From Sporosarcina sp. FSL K6-2383 (GTDB lineage: Bacteria > Bacillota > Bacilli > Bacillales_A > Planococcaceae), in assembly GCF_038618305.1 (NCBI RefSeq), contig NZ_CP152017.1, positions 2,333,501-2,397,500 of the forward strand: 64,000 nt of DNA, written 5' to 3'. A program made the translations under genes and the position numbers. The notes beneath the pieces are model-generated. The model made no database searches. It was not told the DNA's origin and saw nothing but the letters and a program-made list of their open reading frames with translations. Positions within the stretch are counted from its first letter, which is position 1. Every line of letters begins with the position of its first letter. This document shows, one piece after another, positions 1-8,147 of this stretch.

Positions 1-171
1 AAACGTCGTTCTATTATTTTTTTCTTTCCATACATCCCTTCCCTCGACAAAATATTCACTTTCCCAATGTTCGCTCTCTCCTTTAAGCGTATATGCATAA
101 TTGTCTGTTTTTTTGTGTGTACACGCCGTCAAAATGAGCAGCGTACACAATACCATAAGTACTTTTTTCAA
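1..171 (-). CDS. Lipoprotein, N-terminal part (runs off window)
   Basis: Reading leftwards from a TTG at 169-171 gives 57 codons open to the window edge. The product starts MKKVLMVLCTLLILTACTHK: a short basic N-region, a hydrophobic core and the lipobox LTAC with Cys17, so it should be an exported, lipidated, membrane-anchored protein. The visible mature part (YTLKGESEHWESEYFVEG) is hydrophilic; I do not recognise a family, although this pattern is common in small Bacillales lipoproteins. GGAGGTGG lies about 8 bases before the TTG. An in-frame ATG 57 bases further upstream also has AAGGAGGTGA before it but would put 19 residues ahead of the signal peptide, so the TTG is preferred. Confidence 0.7.
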   Translation of the reverse strand, partial: MKKVLMVLCTLLILTACTHKKTDNYAYTLKGESEHWESEYFVEGRDVWKEKNNRTTF

Positions 172-338
172 TATATCTCCACCTCCCATTTGACTGAATT
201 TCCCCCTATTAATATATGTATTCTGCATACGAGAAACAATCACCTCCTTAATGCTTGCAATAGAATATAATATAATATATTAACTAATGAACTACTTATT
301 CTGATAATAAAGAGAAGGGGGTGAAAGGATTGGGAACC

Positions 339-815
339 ATGACAAATTTGACGTCTAGCTCGCAACTTGTGCAGGATAAATTACAGGAGCTACAGCATCC
401 AAATGAAGTAATCATATTGGCAGATAGCGCACGAACAGCGCAAGAGGCAGCTGACGCACTAGGCTGTGAGGTTGCCCAAATTGCCAAGTCGATTATTTTC
501 CGATTAAAAAGTACTAATGAGCCGCTGTTAGTTGTGGCAAGTGGCGTTAATCGGATCAATGAGAAGTTAATCGCTAAGCAATTGGAGGATAAATTAGGAA
601 AGGCAGATGCTGATTTTGTCCGTGAGACGACAGGGTTTGTTATCGGTGGGGTTCCACCATTAGGACATAAGAATCCTGTACGTACGTTAATCGATGAGGA
701 TTTGTTTCAATATGACACAATTTGGGCTGCTGCCGGACACCCAAAAGCGGTGTTTCAATTGACGCCTCTTGAGTTGGAGGGCATGACAAAAGGACAAGTT
801 ATGGCAGTGAAATAA
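339..815 (+). CDS. YbaK/EbsC-type aminoacyl-tRNA deacylase
   Basis: A 158-residue single-domain protein of the YbaK/ProX superfamily, which hydrolyses mischarged tRNAs (for example Cys-tRNAPro or Ala-tRNAPro) in trans in the cytoplasm. The family pattern is visible: AQIAKSIIFRLKS early, GVPPLGHKNPVRTLIDEDLF in the middle with the substrate-loop GxxPxG, and WAAAGHPKAVFQLTP near the end. The ATG at 339 has GAAAGGA about 10 bases upstream; a GTG at 321 lies inside the GGGGG tract and is unlikely to be the start. Exact tRNA specificity cannot be read from the sequence. The gene is alone on the plus strand, convergent with rnz. Confidence 0.85.
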   Translation: MTNLTSSSQLVQDKLQELQHPNEVIILADSARTAQEAADALGCEVAQIAKSIIFRLKSTNEPLLVVASGVNRINEKLIAKQLEDKLGKADADFVRETTGFVIGGVPPLGHKNPVRTLIDEDLFQYDTIWAAAGHPKAVFQLTPLELEGMTKGQVMAVK

Positions 816-828
816 TATAAAATAACGG

Positions 829-862
829 AACCCCACCTCTCCTTGACAGAGAAAGTGGGGTT
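829..862 (+). terminator. Hairpin terminator after the ybaK-like gene
   Basis: AACCCCAC at 829-836 pairs with GTGGGGTT at 855-862, with an inner CTCT/AGAG pair. The T-run after it is short (TTT), so termination may be weak. Confidence 0.5.
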
Positions 863-871
863 TGGAAGACT

Positions 872-955
872 TTATGACCGTCTTGACTGTAGTTATGATC
901 GTCACGAACTACTTTATGACCGTCTTAGCTATCGTTATGACCGCCATTCGATTAC
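872..955. repeat. 21-bp tandem repeat, four copies (TTATGAYCGYC)
   Basis: Units start at 872, 893, 914 and 935, exactly 21 bp apart. Each begins TTATGACCGTC with one or two changes and the last 10 bases vary. Because 21 bp is seven codons, the plus strand reads as a YDR-containing heptad. The fourth copy supplies the stop codon and last two codons of rnz on the minus strand. The array lies between convergent genes. Confidence 0.75.
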
Positions 956-1879
956 TGCGCCATCTTTCCACTCAAAACGTGAAAAATCCTCCGCTATGTA
1001 CAAATCGGAAAAAATAGCCTTGCCTTGTTCCTTGAGCTTGGCCACATCACTCGGCATGAAACGTGCACTAATATGATTGGCAATCAGCGTCTTCACACCT
1101 GCTTCTTGTGCCACACGTGCTGCATCACCAATGGTCGAATGTCCATACTCTTTTGCTAAATTTCCAGTATCCATATCGAAGGTAGCCTCGTGGACAAGGA
1201 TATCTGCATTTCGGGCTAGCTCAACAGCAGCTGGACAATAACTTGTATCGCCAAGAATGGCAACTCTAAACCCATCCTGCGGTTCGCCTGTGACCTCATG
1301 ACTATGCACAATCCGTCCATCTTCCAATGTCACATCCTGCCCATCTTTTAACTGTTTCAGCAGCGGGCCACTTGGCACTCCAGCTTCTTTCACATTGTCT
1401 ATGAGCAACTTTCCTGGAAGTGGCTTTTGTTCAATTCGATAGCCTAGACATGGAATGACGTGCTGTAAATTGTTTGCAACCACTAAGAATTCATCATCTT
1501 CAACGACAATGCCATCTTCAATTTCATGAATCTGTAGCGCATAATTCAAATGTGTGTTGGTAATCCGTAACGTCGTTTCCAACCATTCTTCAAGACCCAC
1601 TGGTCCATAAATATCAAGTGGCTCATTGCCACCTAGAAATGATCGTGAGCCGATTAACCCAGGCAAGCCAAAAATATGATCACCATGCAAATGCGTGATA
1701 AATACTTTGCTAATTTTTCGCGGTTTCAATGAGGTATGTAAAATTTGATGTTGTGTCGCTTCTCCACAGTCAAACAGCCAGTAGCCTTTCCCTTCAGCAG
1801 ATAGATTCAACACTAATGCAGATGTATTACGCAGTTTGGATGGCATTCCTGCACCTGTCCCTAAAAACTGTAGTTCCAT
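935..1879 (-). CDS. rnz: Ribonuclease Z
   Basis: tRNase Z, a cytoplasmic metallo-beta-lactamase-fold endonuclease that removes the 3' trailer from CCA-less tRNA precursors. The protein is 314 residues, the usual bacterial length (B. subtilis about 307). It opens MELQFLGTGAGMPSKLRN and carries the zinc-binding HLHGDH at residues 63-68. Further metal ligands follow in GDTSYC and in HEATFDMD. GGAGGGATGTTATT precedes the ATG at 1879; a longer start at 1903 would ignore this site. The C-terminal WRS-stop is encoded by the last unit of the 21-bp repeat, so the repeat has become part of the coding sequence. Confidence 0.95.
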   Translation of the reverse strand: MELQFLGTGAGMPSKLRNTSALVLNLSAEGKGYWLFDCGEATQHQILHTSLKPRKISKVFITHLHGDHIFGLPGLIGSRSFLGGNEPLDIYGPVGLEEWLETTLRITNTHLNYALQIHEIEDGIVVEDDEFLVVANNLQHVIPCLGYRIEQKPLPGKLLIDNVKEAGVPSGPLLKQLKDGQDVTLEDGRIVHSHEVTGEPQDGFRVAILGDTSYCPAAVELARNADILVHEATFDMDTGNLAKEYGHSTIGDAARVAQEAGVKTLIANHISARFMPSDVAKLKEQGKAIFSDLYIAEDFSRFEWKDGAVIEWRS

Positions 1880-1895
1880 AATAACATCCCTCCTT

Positions 1896-3065
1896 TCATA
1901 CATTGCCCCGCTTCACTGAACCGGGACCAAATTTTTGCTCTAACTGTGACAGCAAACTATCCATTTGTTCTTCTTTAGCATGTTTTTCAAAATTATAAAA
2001 GGATAGCTGCTCATGCAATTCATGCATAGGAATAACATTCGATACCGTAACACCTAGCAAACGAATTGGTTCACCATCCCAATATTTGTTGAATAAACTT
2101 GCGGCTTCTTTATAAATATCTTGCTCTTTATAAAGGGGATTTAATACAGTACGACTCCGCGTCTGATTACGCCAATCAGCGGTGCGTAGTTGAATCATGA
2201 CAACAGTTCCCGCCAGTTGTCTGTTATCGAGCCGCTTCGCTACACTTGCGGCGAGCTTATTGAAAATTTTGAGACAAGCATTTCTATCTGTTTCATCAAT
2301 TACTAATGTCGTTGAACTACCAACACTTTTTCGTTCCTCCGCTGCTTCAGGGTCAACCGCACGCTCATCAATACCATTCGCACGTAGTAGAAGTCTTAAA
2401 CCGTTTTTACCAAGTACTGATTTGATTTTGATTTCATCTGAAACGGCAAGATCACCAATAGTTTGGATACCAAGTGCATGTAACTTTTTTTCCGTACTTT
2501 TTCCAATGCCGTGCATATCAATCACAGGTAACGGCCAGAGAACTGCTTCGACTTCGCGCTTCCTTAAAATCGTGATCCCCATCGGTTTTTTCATATCGGA
2601 TGCGGTTTTGGCTAAAAACTTATTCGGCGCTATCCCTATCGAACATGGTAAATCAAGCTCCTGCAACAAACGAGTCTGCATGTCCGATGCGATGTTGACA
2701 GCATCCGTTAGGCCGCCAATGGCCGTAATGTCAATGTAAGCCTCGTCAATCGACACTGGTTCTACAAGATCCGTATAGGTACGCAGCAGATCGAAAACAG
2801 CCGATGAGGCAATCCGATATTTTTCGTGATCAGGCGGGACAAGGACCAAATCTGGACAGAGCCGTTTTGCCTCTCCGACAGTCATTGTCGTATAAATCCC
2901 CAGTGCTCTCGCTTCGTACGAGCAAGTAACCAAAATACCCCTACGCTCTTTCGGATTGCCTGCAACTGCCATCGGAATGCCTTTTAAGGAAGGGTCATGC
3001 GCTTGTTCGACAGAAGCAAAAAAACTATTCATATCTAGATGTAAAATCACTCTTGCAGTCGACAC
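1896..3065 (-). CDS. dinB: DNA polymerase IV (Y family)
   Basis: Translesion DNA polymerase that copies past damaged template with low fidelity. The palm motif LHLDMNSFFASVEQ with the first catalytic Asp is near the N-terminus and SIDEAYIDIT supplies the catalytic Asp-Glu pair. Helix-hairpin-helix segments (IDMHGIGKSTEKKL) and the little-finger domain follow. The C-terminus lacks an obvious QLxLF clamp motif; QLSFYNF, about 35 residues from the end, may serve instead. The start is probably the GTG at 3065 (AGGAAGGGGAG 7 bases upstream), giving 389 residues. It is followed by rnz after 16 bases. Confidence 0.93.
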   Translation of the reverse strand: MSTARVILHLDMNSFFASVEQAHDPSLKGIPMAVAGNPKERRGILVTCSYEARALGIYTTMTVGEAKRLCPDLVLVPPDHEKYRIASSAVFDLLRTYTDLVEPVSIDEAYIDITAIGGLTDAVNIASDMQTRLLQELDLPCSIGIAPNKFLAKTASDMKKPMGITILRKREVEAVLWPLPVIDMHGIGKSTEKKLHALGIQTIGDLAVSDEIKIKSVLGKNGLRLLLRANGIDERAVDPEAAEERKSVGSSTTLVIDETDRNACLKIFNKLAASVAKRLDNRQLAGTVVMIQLRTADWRNQTRSRTVLNPLYKEQDIYKEAASLFNKYWDGEPIRLLGVTVSNVIPMHELHEQLSFYNFEKHAKEEQMDSLLSQLEQKFGPGSVKRGNV

Positions 3066-3093
3066 CACGACACTCCCCTTCCTCATTGATTAC

Positions 3094-3124
3094 AAAAACC
3101 GGGCAGATGACACTACCCGGTTTT
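3094..3124 (-). terminator. Terminator between the cheW-like gene and dinB
   Basis: AAAACCGGG and CCCGGTTTT form a 9-bp stem around a 12-base loop. It sits directly after the CheW-like stop codon on the minus strand, and the T-run is read in that direction. Confidence 0.8.
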
Positions 3125-3129
3125 GGAAG

Positions 3130-3606
3130 TTATTGTTCCAGTGCTAATTGTTCTTGAACATATTCACTGATTTCATCCATCCCGGCCAGCGTTTTAGATA
3201 AAATTTCAGGATCGACGACTGTAATCATACGATTTTCCAGATTCGCAACCGTTGTGAAATACTGTGTTCTCGAATAAGCCATCAATCCTGCAGATGTCAT
3301 AACACTTTCCGGAATATCAAGAATTTCTTTGGCATCCAAAACGAGCAATCCGATGAATAAATTCTCGGTCTGAACGACGACAACACGTGATTCCACATGT
3401 CCTTTTGCACTATCTCCATATAAAATCTGTTCAAAGTCAATGATTGGAACAAGTTCCCCACGAATGCGCATCAGTCCGAGCATGTAATCAGGTAGATGCG
3501 GGATTCGGTTTACTTGCTCAAGTCTTTCAATAGATACAACTGATTCAACAGCAATCGCATACTCCTCGCTACCACATTGGACAATAACCGCTTTTAAATT
3601 ACTCAT
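3130..3606 (-). CDS. CheW-domain protein
   Basis: A 158-residue protein made of one CheW-like beta-barrel domain, the coupling module that links chemoreceptors to the CheA kinase. Typical segments are VQCGSEEYAIAVESVVSIE, the IPHLPDYMLGLMRIRGELVPIIDF core and a later GLLVLDAKEILDIP. No response-regulator domain is attached, so this is not CheV. It overlaps the upstream peptidase by 8 bases, which implies translational coupling, an unusual partner for a chemotaxis adaptor. It could couple to the chemoreceptor at 46.6 kb, but that is only a guess. Confidence 0.82.
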   Translation of the reverse strand: MSNLKAVIVQCGSEEYAIAVESVVSIERLEQVNRIPHLPDYMLGLMRIRGELVPIIDFEQILYGDSAKGHVESRVVVVQTENLFIGLLVLDAKEILDIPESVMTSAGLMAYSRTQYFTTVANLENRMITVVDPEILSKTLAGMDEISEYVQEQLALEQ

Positions 3607-4741
3607 TTCTTACGCCCCCTTTGACATTTGCTGTTACACGAATAATTTCAAGCAATAACTCAGCTAATTTATTTAATTCTTCAACGGGCATCCGCTCATT
3701 TTTTGTATGAATTTCCTCATAGCCGACAGATAATGTAACAGTCGGAATACCTGCACCGTTGAAAATATTACCATCACTGCCACCGCCACTTGTCATTAGC
3801 TCTGGCGTACGTCCGATATTGCGAATTGCCTGCATCGCGGTTTGAACCACTTCTGCATCCTCTGCGAAGCTAAATCCAGGATACATGATTTTGACTTCCG
3901 TTTCAGCTTTTCCACCCATCAACTCAGCAGTTCTTTCATATGTCCGCACCATATGCTCCGTTTGCTCCTTCAATTTATCAGGATTAATAGAGCGTGCTTC
4001 CGCTAAAATATGGACTTCATCGCAGACGATATTCGTTGCTTGACCACCTGTAAAGCGTCCAATATTAGCCGTTGTTTCTGCATCAATTCGCCCAAGAGAC
4101 ATAGCCGCAATTGATTTGGCTGCAATATTAATAGCAGAAACACCCTTTTCCGGTGCAACTCCGGCATGTGCCGTTTTGCCTAAAATCGTCGTCTGCAATT
4201 TCGCTTGATGTGGCGCTGCGGTTACGATTCCGCCAACCTTACCATCACTATCCACTGCGTAACCATATTTCGCGGTAATCAACGACGTGTCCATTTCTTT
4301 TGCACCGGCGAGCCCGCTTTCCTCACCTGCTGTAATGATAAATTGAATATCACCATGTGGCTGCTTACTTTCTTTCAATGAACGTGCCATTTCAAATAGT
4401 GCTGCGATTCCTGCCTTATCGTCTGCACCTAGAATCGTTGTACCGTCAGAATAAATATAGCCATCTTCACAAAGTTCAGGTTTAATGCCCACTCCTGGGA
4501 CGACCGTATCCATATGACAAGTGAAATAAATCGGGTCAATTCCCTCTGCCGTTCCTTTCATTGTCGCAACCAGATTCCCCGCACCATGTCCGCTACGATC
4601 ATCTGAATCATCTTCTTCCACATTAAAGCCAAGTGCTTCCATTTTTGTCGTCAAAATATCAGCAATTTGTCGTTCATCTTTTGTTTCCGAATCAATTTGT
4701 ACCAGTTCAAAAAACTCATCTAATAATCTTTGCTTGTTCAC
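3599..4741 (-). CDS. PepT-like M20 peptidase (YqjE family)
   Basis: A metal-dependent M20-family aminopeptidase/tripeptidase-like enzyme, cytoplasmic. The dizinc site is visible as CHMDTVVPG (His-x-Asp), GADDKAG (bridging Asp), GEESGLAGA (general-base Glu plus metal Glu), AVDSDG and the late His in SVGYEEIHTKNE. The dimerisation domain lies between. The start is placed at the GTG at 4741, which has AAGGAG 9 bases upstream and gives MNKQRLLDEFFELVQIDSETK, matching the family N-terminus; a longer ATG start at 4774 has no good site. It is 13 bases downstream of the carboxyltransferase gene, as in B. subtilis yqjD-yqjE. Confidence 0.88.
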   Translation of the reverse strand: MNKQRLLDEFFELVQIDSETKDERQIADILTTKMEALGFNVEEDDSDDRSGHGAGNLVATMKGTAEGIDPIYFTCHMDTVVPGVGIKPELCEDGYIYSDGTTILGADDKAGIAALFEMARSLKESKQPHGDIQFIITAGEESGLAGAKEMDTSLITAKYGYAVDSDGKVGGIVTAAPHQAKLQTTILGKTAHAGVAPEKGVSAINIAAKSIAAMSLGRIDAETTANIGRFTGGQATNIVCDEVHILAEARSINPDKLKEQTEHMVRTYERTAELMGGKAETEVKIMYPGFSFAEDAEVVQTAMQAIRNIGRTPELMTSGGGSDGNIFNGAGIPTVTLSVGYEEIHTKNERMPVEELNKLAELLLEIIRVTANVKGGVRNE

Positions 4742-4754
4742 TCCGTACATCTCC

Positions 4755-6311
4755 TTATAATGGGATATTGCCATGTTTCTTCTTCGGTCTTGTTTCTTGT
4801 TTATTACGCATCATATCAAGCGACTGCAATAATTTAATACGCGTTTCGCGTGGATCAATAACATCATCTACCATACCATGAGAGGCCGCTACATAGGGAT
4901 TGGCAAATTTCTCACGGTAGTCCTCGATTTTTTCAGTGCGTGTTTGCTCCGGGTTATCACTATTCGCAATATCACGAGAGAAAATAATATTAGCTGCACC
5001 TTCTGCACCCATCACTGCAATTTCCGCGTTTGGCCATGCATAGACGATATCCGCACCTATCGATTTTGAATTCAGTGCCACATAAGCGCCGCCAAATGCC
5101 TTACGCAAAATAACAGTCATCTTAGGTACAGTCGCCTCTGAATACGCATACAAAATCTTCGCGCCGTGACGAATAATCCCGCCGTGCTCCTGTTTAATGC
5201 CTGGGAAAAAGCCAGTAACATCTTCAAATGTGATCAATGGAATATTAAAGGAATCACAGCAGCGAATGAAACGTGCGATTTTATCGGAGGAATTGATATC
5301 CAAACCGCCTGCCATTACTTTCGGCTGATTACAAATGAGGCCCACGGTTTCGCCTTTCATGCGCGCAAAGCCAACGACAGCATTTTTAGCAAATTCAGCT
5401 TGAACTTCCATAAATGACCCTGTGTCGACCACTTGGTCAATCACTTTGCGGACATCATAAGGTCGAGTTGTTTCAAACGGTACAACATCCGCTAAGTCTG
5501 CGCGATAGTCTTCCATTTCATCTTCATTATACGGGGTAACAGGTGTTTTTTCGGTATTATTTTGTGGCAAATAGGATAATAATTTTCGGACATCCTGCAA
5601 AACAGTCGCTTCATCTTTCCCACGAAAATGCGCATTACCACTAATAGCATTATGTACTTTTGAACCGCCGAGATCCTCGGATGAAATTTTTTCGCCTGTT
5701 ACTGTTTCAATGACTTTCGGTCCTGTGATAAACATCTGACTTGTCTCATCAGTCATAAAAACAAAATCTGTGATTGCTGGTGAATAGACAGCCCCACCTG
5801 CACACGGTCCAAGAATGACAGAAATTTGAGGAATAACGCCTGAATAAATAGCGTTCCGATAGAAAATTTCCCCGTAACCATCCAGCGACACAACACCTTC
5901 CTGAATACGGGCTCCCCCCGAATCATTCAATCCGATAAATGGTGCACCATTCTTCGCTGCTAAATCCATGACATTAGCAATTTTCATGGCGTGCATTTCC
6001 CCAAGTGCTCCACCAAAGACAGTGAAATCCTGGGAGAATAAATAAATTGGTCGACCGTCAATTTTACCATAACCTGTGACCACACCATCTCCAGGACCTT
6101 CTAGCTTGTCCATCCCAAAATCACGTGTCCGATGTGTCACAAATGGGTTCAATTCAACAAATGTATTTTCGTCTAACAATAAATGTATTCGTTCCCGAGC
6201 TGTGAGCTTGCCTTTTTCATGTTGCTTGGCAATGCGCTCATCGCCGCCACCGAGTTCAATCGTACGTTTTTTATCGTATAATTCATTAATTTTATCATAA
6301 ATGTCCATCAT
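4755..6311 (-). CDS. Acyl-CoA carboxyltransferase beta subunit (propionyl/methylmalonyl-CoA type, YqjD)
   Basis: A 518-residue biotin-dependent carboxyltransferase subunit with two crotonase-like halves. Oxyanion-hole glycines are visible in GGARIQEG and CAGGAVYSPA of the N-half and in GGLDINSSDK and AFGGAYVALNSK of the C-half. Length and sequence match the propionyl-CoA carboxylase beta / 12S family rather than AccD, which is half as long and carries a zinc finger. It directly follows methylmalonyl-CoA epimerase (stop codon adjoining the start), supporting a role in propionyl-CoA to methylmalonyl-CoA conversion. No biotin carrier or carboxylase is adjacent; accB-accC at 38.5-40.4 kb or another set would have to serve. 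Confidence 0.9.
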   Translation of the reverse strand: MMDIYDKINELYDKKRTIELGGGDERIAKQHEKGKLTARERIHLLLDENTFVELNPFVTHRTRDFGMDKLEGPGDGVVTGYGKIDGRPIYLFSQDFTVFGGALGEMHAMKIANVMDLAAKNGAPFIGLNDSGGARIQEGVVSLDGYGEIFYRNAIYSGVIPQISVILGPCAGGAVYSPAITDFVFMTDETSQMFITGPKVIETVTGEKISSEDLGGSKVHNAISGNAHFRGKDEATVLQDVRKLLSYLPQNNTEKTPVTPYNEDEMEDYRADLADVVPFETTRPYDVRKVIDQVVDTGSFMEVQAEFAKNAVVGFARMKGETVGLICNQPKVMAGGLDINSSDKIARFIRCCDSFNIPLITFEDVTGFFPGIKQEHGGIIRHGAKILYAYSEATVPKMTVILRKAFGGAYVALNSKSIGADIVYAWPNAEIAVMGAEGAANIIFSRDIANSDNPEQTRTEKIEDYREKFANPYVAASHGMVDDVIDPRETRIKLLQSLDMMRNKQETRPKKKHGNIPL

Positions 6312-6722
6312 TTAGTCCCCTTTGCCAGTCTTATCGCATAGCTCATATAACACGCCGAATGATGATTTAGGATGAAGGAATGCCACTTGTGCCCCACCTG
6401 CGCCTGCTTTCGGCTCGTCTTGTAGCAACTGGACACCTTTTTCCTCTAATTCGTTCATTCTTGACCGAATATTTGTCACACCGAATGCAATATGATGAAC
6501 ACCTTCCCCGCGTTTATCAATAAAATTCGCAATCGGACCGTCTTCCCCAAGCGGCTCCAGTAATTCTAATTTAACATTTCCAGCATCAATGAACGCGACA
6601 CGCACGCCTTGACTAACGACTTCCTCGATAGCTAATAGTTTCAAACCAAGGGTATGTATATAATAATCCAGCGATACTTCTATACTTTTCACAGCAATGC
6701 CAATATGATCGACCCCTTGCAT
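6312..6722 (-). CDS. mce: Methylmalonyl-CoA epimerase
   Basis: A 136-residue VOC-fold enzyme that interconverts (S)- and (R)-methylmalonyl-CoA. The N-terminal VDHIGIAVKS supplies the first metal His, GVHHIAFGVTNI the second, and LLYELCD-like FGVLYELCDK near the end the metal Glu. The length is typical. It heads an operon with the carboxyltransferase, peptidase and CheW-like genes. The next enzyme of the route, methylmalonyl-CoA mutase, is 2.5 kb away in a separate operon. Confidence 0.92.
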   Translation of the reverse strand: MQGVDHIGIAVKSIEVSLDYYIHTLGLKLLAIEEVVSQGVRVAFIDAGNVKLELLEPLGEDGPIANFIDKRGEGVHHIAFGVTNIRSRMNELEEKGVQLLQDEPKAGAGGAQVAFLHPKSSFGVLYELCDKTGKGD

Positions 6723-6770
6723 CTAAATCCCTCCCCTACAGTCTATTTTACCCTATAATTTCATTAGATG

Positions 6771-6798
6771 TTGTGAAATCTGCAATTTCTGTTAAAAT
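6771..6798 (+). promoter_or_regulatory. SigmaA-type promoter of prli42
   Basis: TTGTGA at 6771-6776 and TAAAAT at 6793-6798 are separated by 16 bases, and the small prli42 gene starts 31 bases further on. Confidence 0.55.
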
Positions 6799-6828
6799 AG
6801 AAGTATCAAACGTATAGGGGTTTTGACT

Positions 6829-6927
6829 ATGAGCAATAAAAAAGTACAAAAAATCGTTGTGCTTGTAATGGTCGGCGCAATGTTTGCGTCAAGTGTCCTA
6901 TTTGGCCTCAGCGCAATTTTATCGTAA
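6829..6927 (+). CDS. prli42: Prli42, stressosome-associated membrane miniprotein
   Basis: A 32-residue protein, MSNKKVQKIVVLVMVGAMFA followed by SSVLFGLSAILS. It has a basic N-terminal tail (KKxxK) and one membrane helix rich in small residues, which fits Prli42, a miniprotein conserved across Firmicutes that tethers the stressosome to the membrane in Listeria. GGGG lies 8 bases before the ATG, a promoter lies upstream and a strong terminator directly follows, so it forms its own transcription unit. It stands between mce and brxB, divergent from one and convergent with the other. The identification is by pattern from memory, not by alignment. Confidence 0.82.
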   Translation: MSNKKVQKIVVLVMVGAMFASSVLFGLSAILS

Positions 6928-6936
6928 CCACAATTC

Positions 6937-6984
6937 AAAAACAGTCCGCCTATGCAATTAAATGCGTGGGCGGACTGTTTTTTT
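6937..6984. terminator. Bidirectional terminator between prli42 and brxB
   Basis: ACAGTCCGCC pairs with GGCGGACTGT around a 19-base loop; A-run and T-run flank it on both sides, so it can serve both convergent genes. Confidence 0.88.
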
Positions 6985-6986
6985 AT

Positions 6987-7427
6987 TTAGATTTCTTTAC
7001 AAAATTCTTCAAACTGACTTTGTAAATTAACGACAACAGACATCGGATCATGTCCTTCAATTTCATAACGACCGACTTCTGCTACTAGCTTACCATCTTT
7101 TATAAGTGCAAATGATGGTGAAGATGGCAAGTGATCTTCTCCGAATAGCATACGTGCTTGTGCAGTCGCTTCCTTATCCTGTCCAGCAAATACTGTTACT
7201 AAATGGTCGGGACGTTTATCATAGTGAACTGCGTGAGCTGCTGCTGGTCTTGCGATTCCTCCTGCACAGCCACAAACAGAATTGACCATGACAAGTGTTG
7301 TGCCAGACCGTTTAAACGCTTCTTCAACGCCTTCTGGAGTCGTTAGTTGCTCATAACCACTCGCTTCCATCTCTGAACGCGCTTGTCTAAGAATATCATT
7401 CATATAAAGATTAAAATCCATACTCAT
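6987..7427 (-). CDS. brxB: Bacilliredoxin BrxB (YqiW)
   Basis: A 146-residue thioredoxin-fold protein of the BrxA/BrxB (UPF0403) family, which removes bacillithiol from S-bacillithiolated proteins after oxidative stress. The signature [13 protein letters not shown] carries the Cys-Gly-Cys motif at residues 52-54. The sequence tracks B. subtilis YqiW closely ([40 protein letters not shown]). The start has GGGGAT upstream, with a clear sigmaA promoter before it. Its presence implies that the organism makes bacillithiol. Confidence 0.92.
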   Translation of the reverse strand: MSMDFNLYMNDILRQARSEMEASGYEQLTTPEGVEEAFKRSGTTLVMVNSVCGCAGGIARPAAAHAVHYDKRPDHLVTVFAGQDKEATAQARMLFGEDHLPSSPSFALIKDGKLVAEVGRYEIEGHDPMSVVVNLQSQFEEFCKEI

Positions 7428-7459
7428 TGTACATGTATCCCCTTTCTTTTTACCTCTTT

Positions 7460-7488
7460 ATCATAGCAGGAGGAAAGGTTTCGTGCAA
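7460..7488 (-). promoter_or_regulatory. SigmaA-type promoter of brxB
   Basis: On the minus strand TTGCAC (7483-7488) and TATGAT (7460-7465) are 17 bases apart, about 35 bases before the brxB start. Confidence 0.7.
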
Positions 7489-7838
7489 AAAATCGAATCC
7501 AAAATAGTAGTGAATAATTTACTCCAATTATCCATACTCTAGCACAAATGGAGCAGTATAAGCCCATGCACATAACTTTTCTATTCTTTACCCGTAGCAA
7601 AGTATTGAACGCAGGCGTTCTACTTTTATCATTAGCTATTTTAGATTCTTTATTCACTGATTTGGGTCTGCGAAATAACTATAATACAGAAGCAAACCCA
7701 CCAATACATATTGTCTATGGCTCAGGTGTCTTTGGATTTAATTTTCAGAATAAATGAAATGAAAAATGAAACCTTTTCCACTACACTTTCGTATATACGA
7801 TTAACAGCAAATTACCAGAAAAGGAAGAGGTGAAAATT
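7489..7838. other. Intergenic, no convincing gene
   Basis: About 350 bp between the brxB promoter and the small membrane protein gene. Short open frames exist on both strands but lack ribosome binding sites and family resemblance. A short palindromic stretch (CGTATATACG near 7789-7798) lies just upstream of the following gene and could be part of its control region. Confidence 0.4.
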
Positions 7839-8093
7839 ATGGTACTATGGATTTTAGGTTTGGTTATAGTTATTTATATAATTGTGATGATTCCCGTGCA
7901 ATACCGTAATATTGAAGCAACCAAAAAAGAACTGAAAAAGTCGGGTAAAACGCATAATGAGATGTATGAAGATATGAGTTTTGAACAGCAGCAAATGCAA
8001 TTTAATCTACAAGGTAACTTTTTTAATATACCTGCTTCATTAATTGCAGAACTTATTTATTTTTTACGTCATCGTAAAGAGAAAGTATCTTAA
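7839..8093 (+). CDS. Small membrane protein of unknown function
   Basis: An 84-residue protein with one strong N-terminal membrane helix (LWILGLVIVIYIIVMIPVQY), a charged amphipathic middle (EATKKELKKSGKTHNEMYEDM) and a weakly hydrophobic later segment (IPASLIAELIYFL), ending in basic residues. I do not recognise a family. AGGAAGAGGTGA precedes the ATG at 7839; a GTG at 7830 overlaps this site and is unlikely to be used. A terminator follows at once, so it is monocistronic. Confidence 0.65.
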   Translation: MVLWILGLVIVIYIIVMIPVQYRNIEATKKELKKSGKTHNEMYEDMSFEQQQMQFNLQGNFFNIPASLIAELIYFLRHRKEKVS

Positions 8094-8097
8094 ATAG

Positions 8098-8141
8098 AAA
8101 AAAGGTGACTTCCACTATTTATAAGGAAAGTCACCTTTTTT
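8098..8141. terminator. Bidirectional terminator between the small membrane gene and meaB
   Basis: AAAAAGGTGACTT pairs with an imperfect AAGTCACCTTTTTT partner around a loop of about 13 bases. It serves the plus-strand gene and the convergent meaB operon. Confidence 0.85.
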
Positions 8142-8147
8142 GATGTT

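Noticed and set aside
67..270. Plus-strand open frame of 67 codons at the left edge
   Set aside because: It is the antisense of the lipoprotein start on the minus strand, which has a lipobox and ribosome binding site.
843..1076. Plus-strand open frame with YDR heptads
   Set aside because: It is the translation of the 21-bp DNA repeat plus antisense of rnz, without a ribosome binding site; treated as a DNA repeat, not a protein.
7424..7757. Two short open frames upstream of brxB, one on each strand
   Set aside because: The minus-strand frame covers the brxB promoter; the plus-strand one has no ribosome binding site and no recognisable family.
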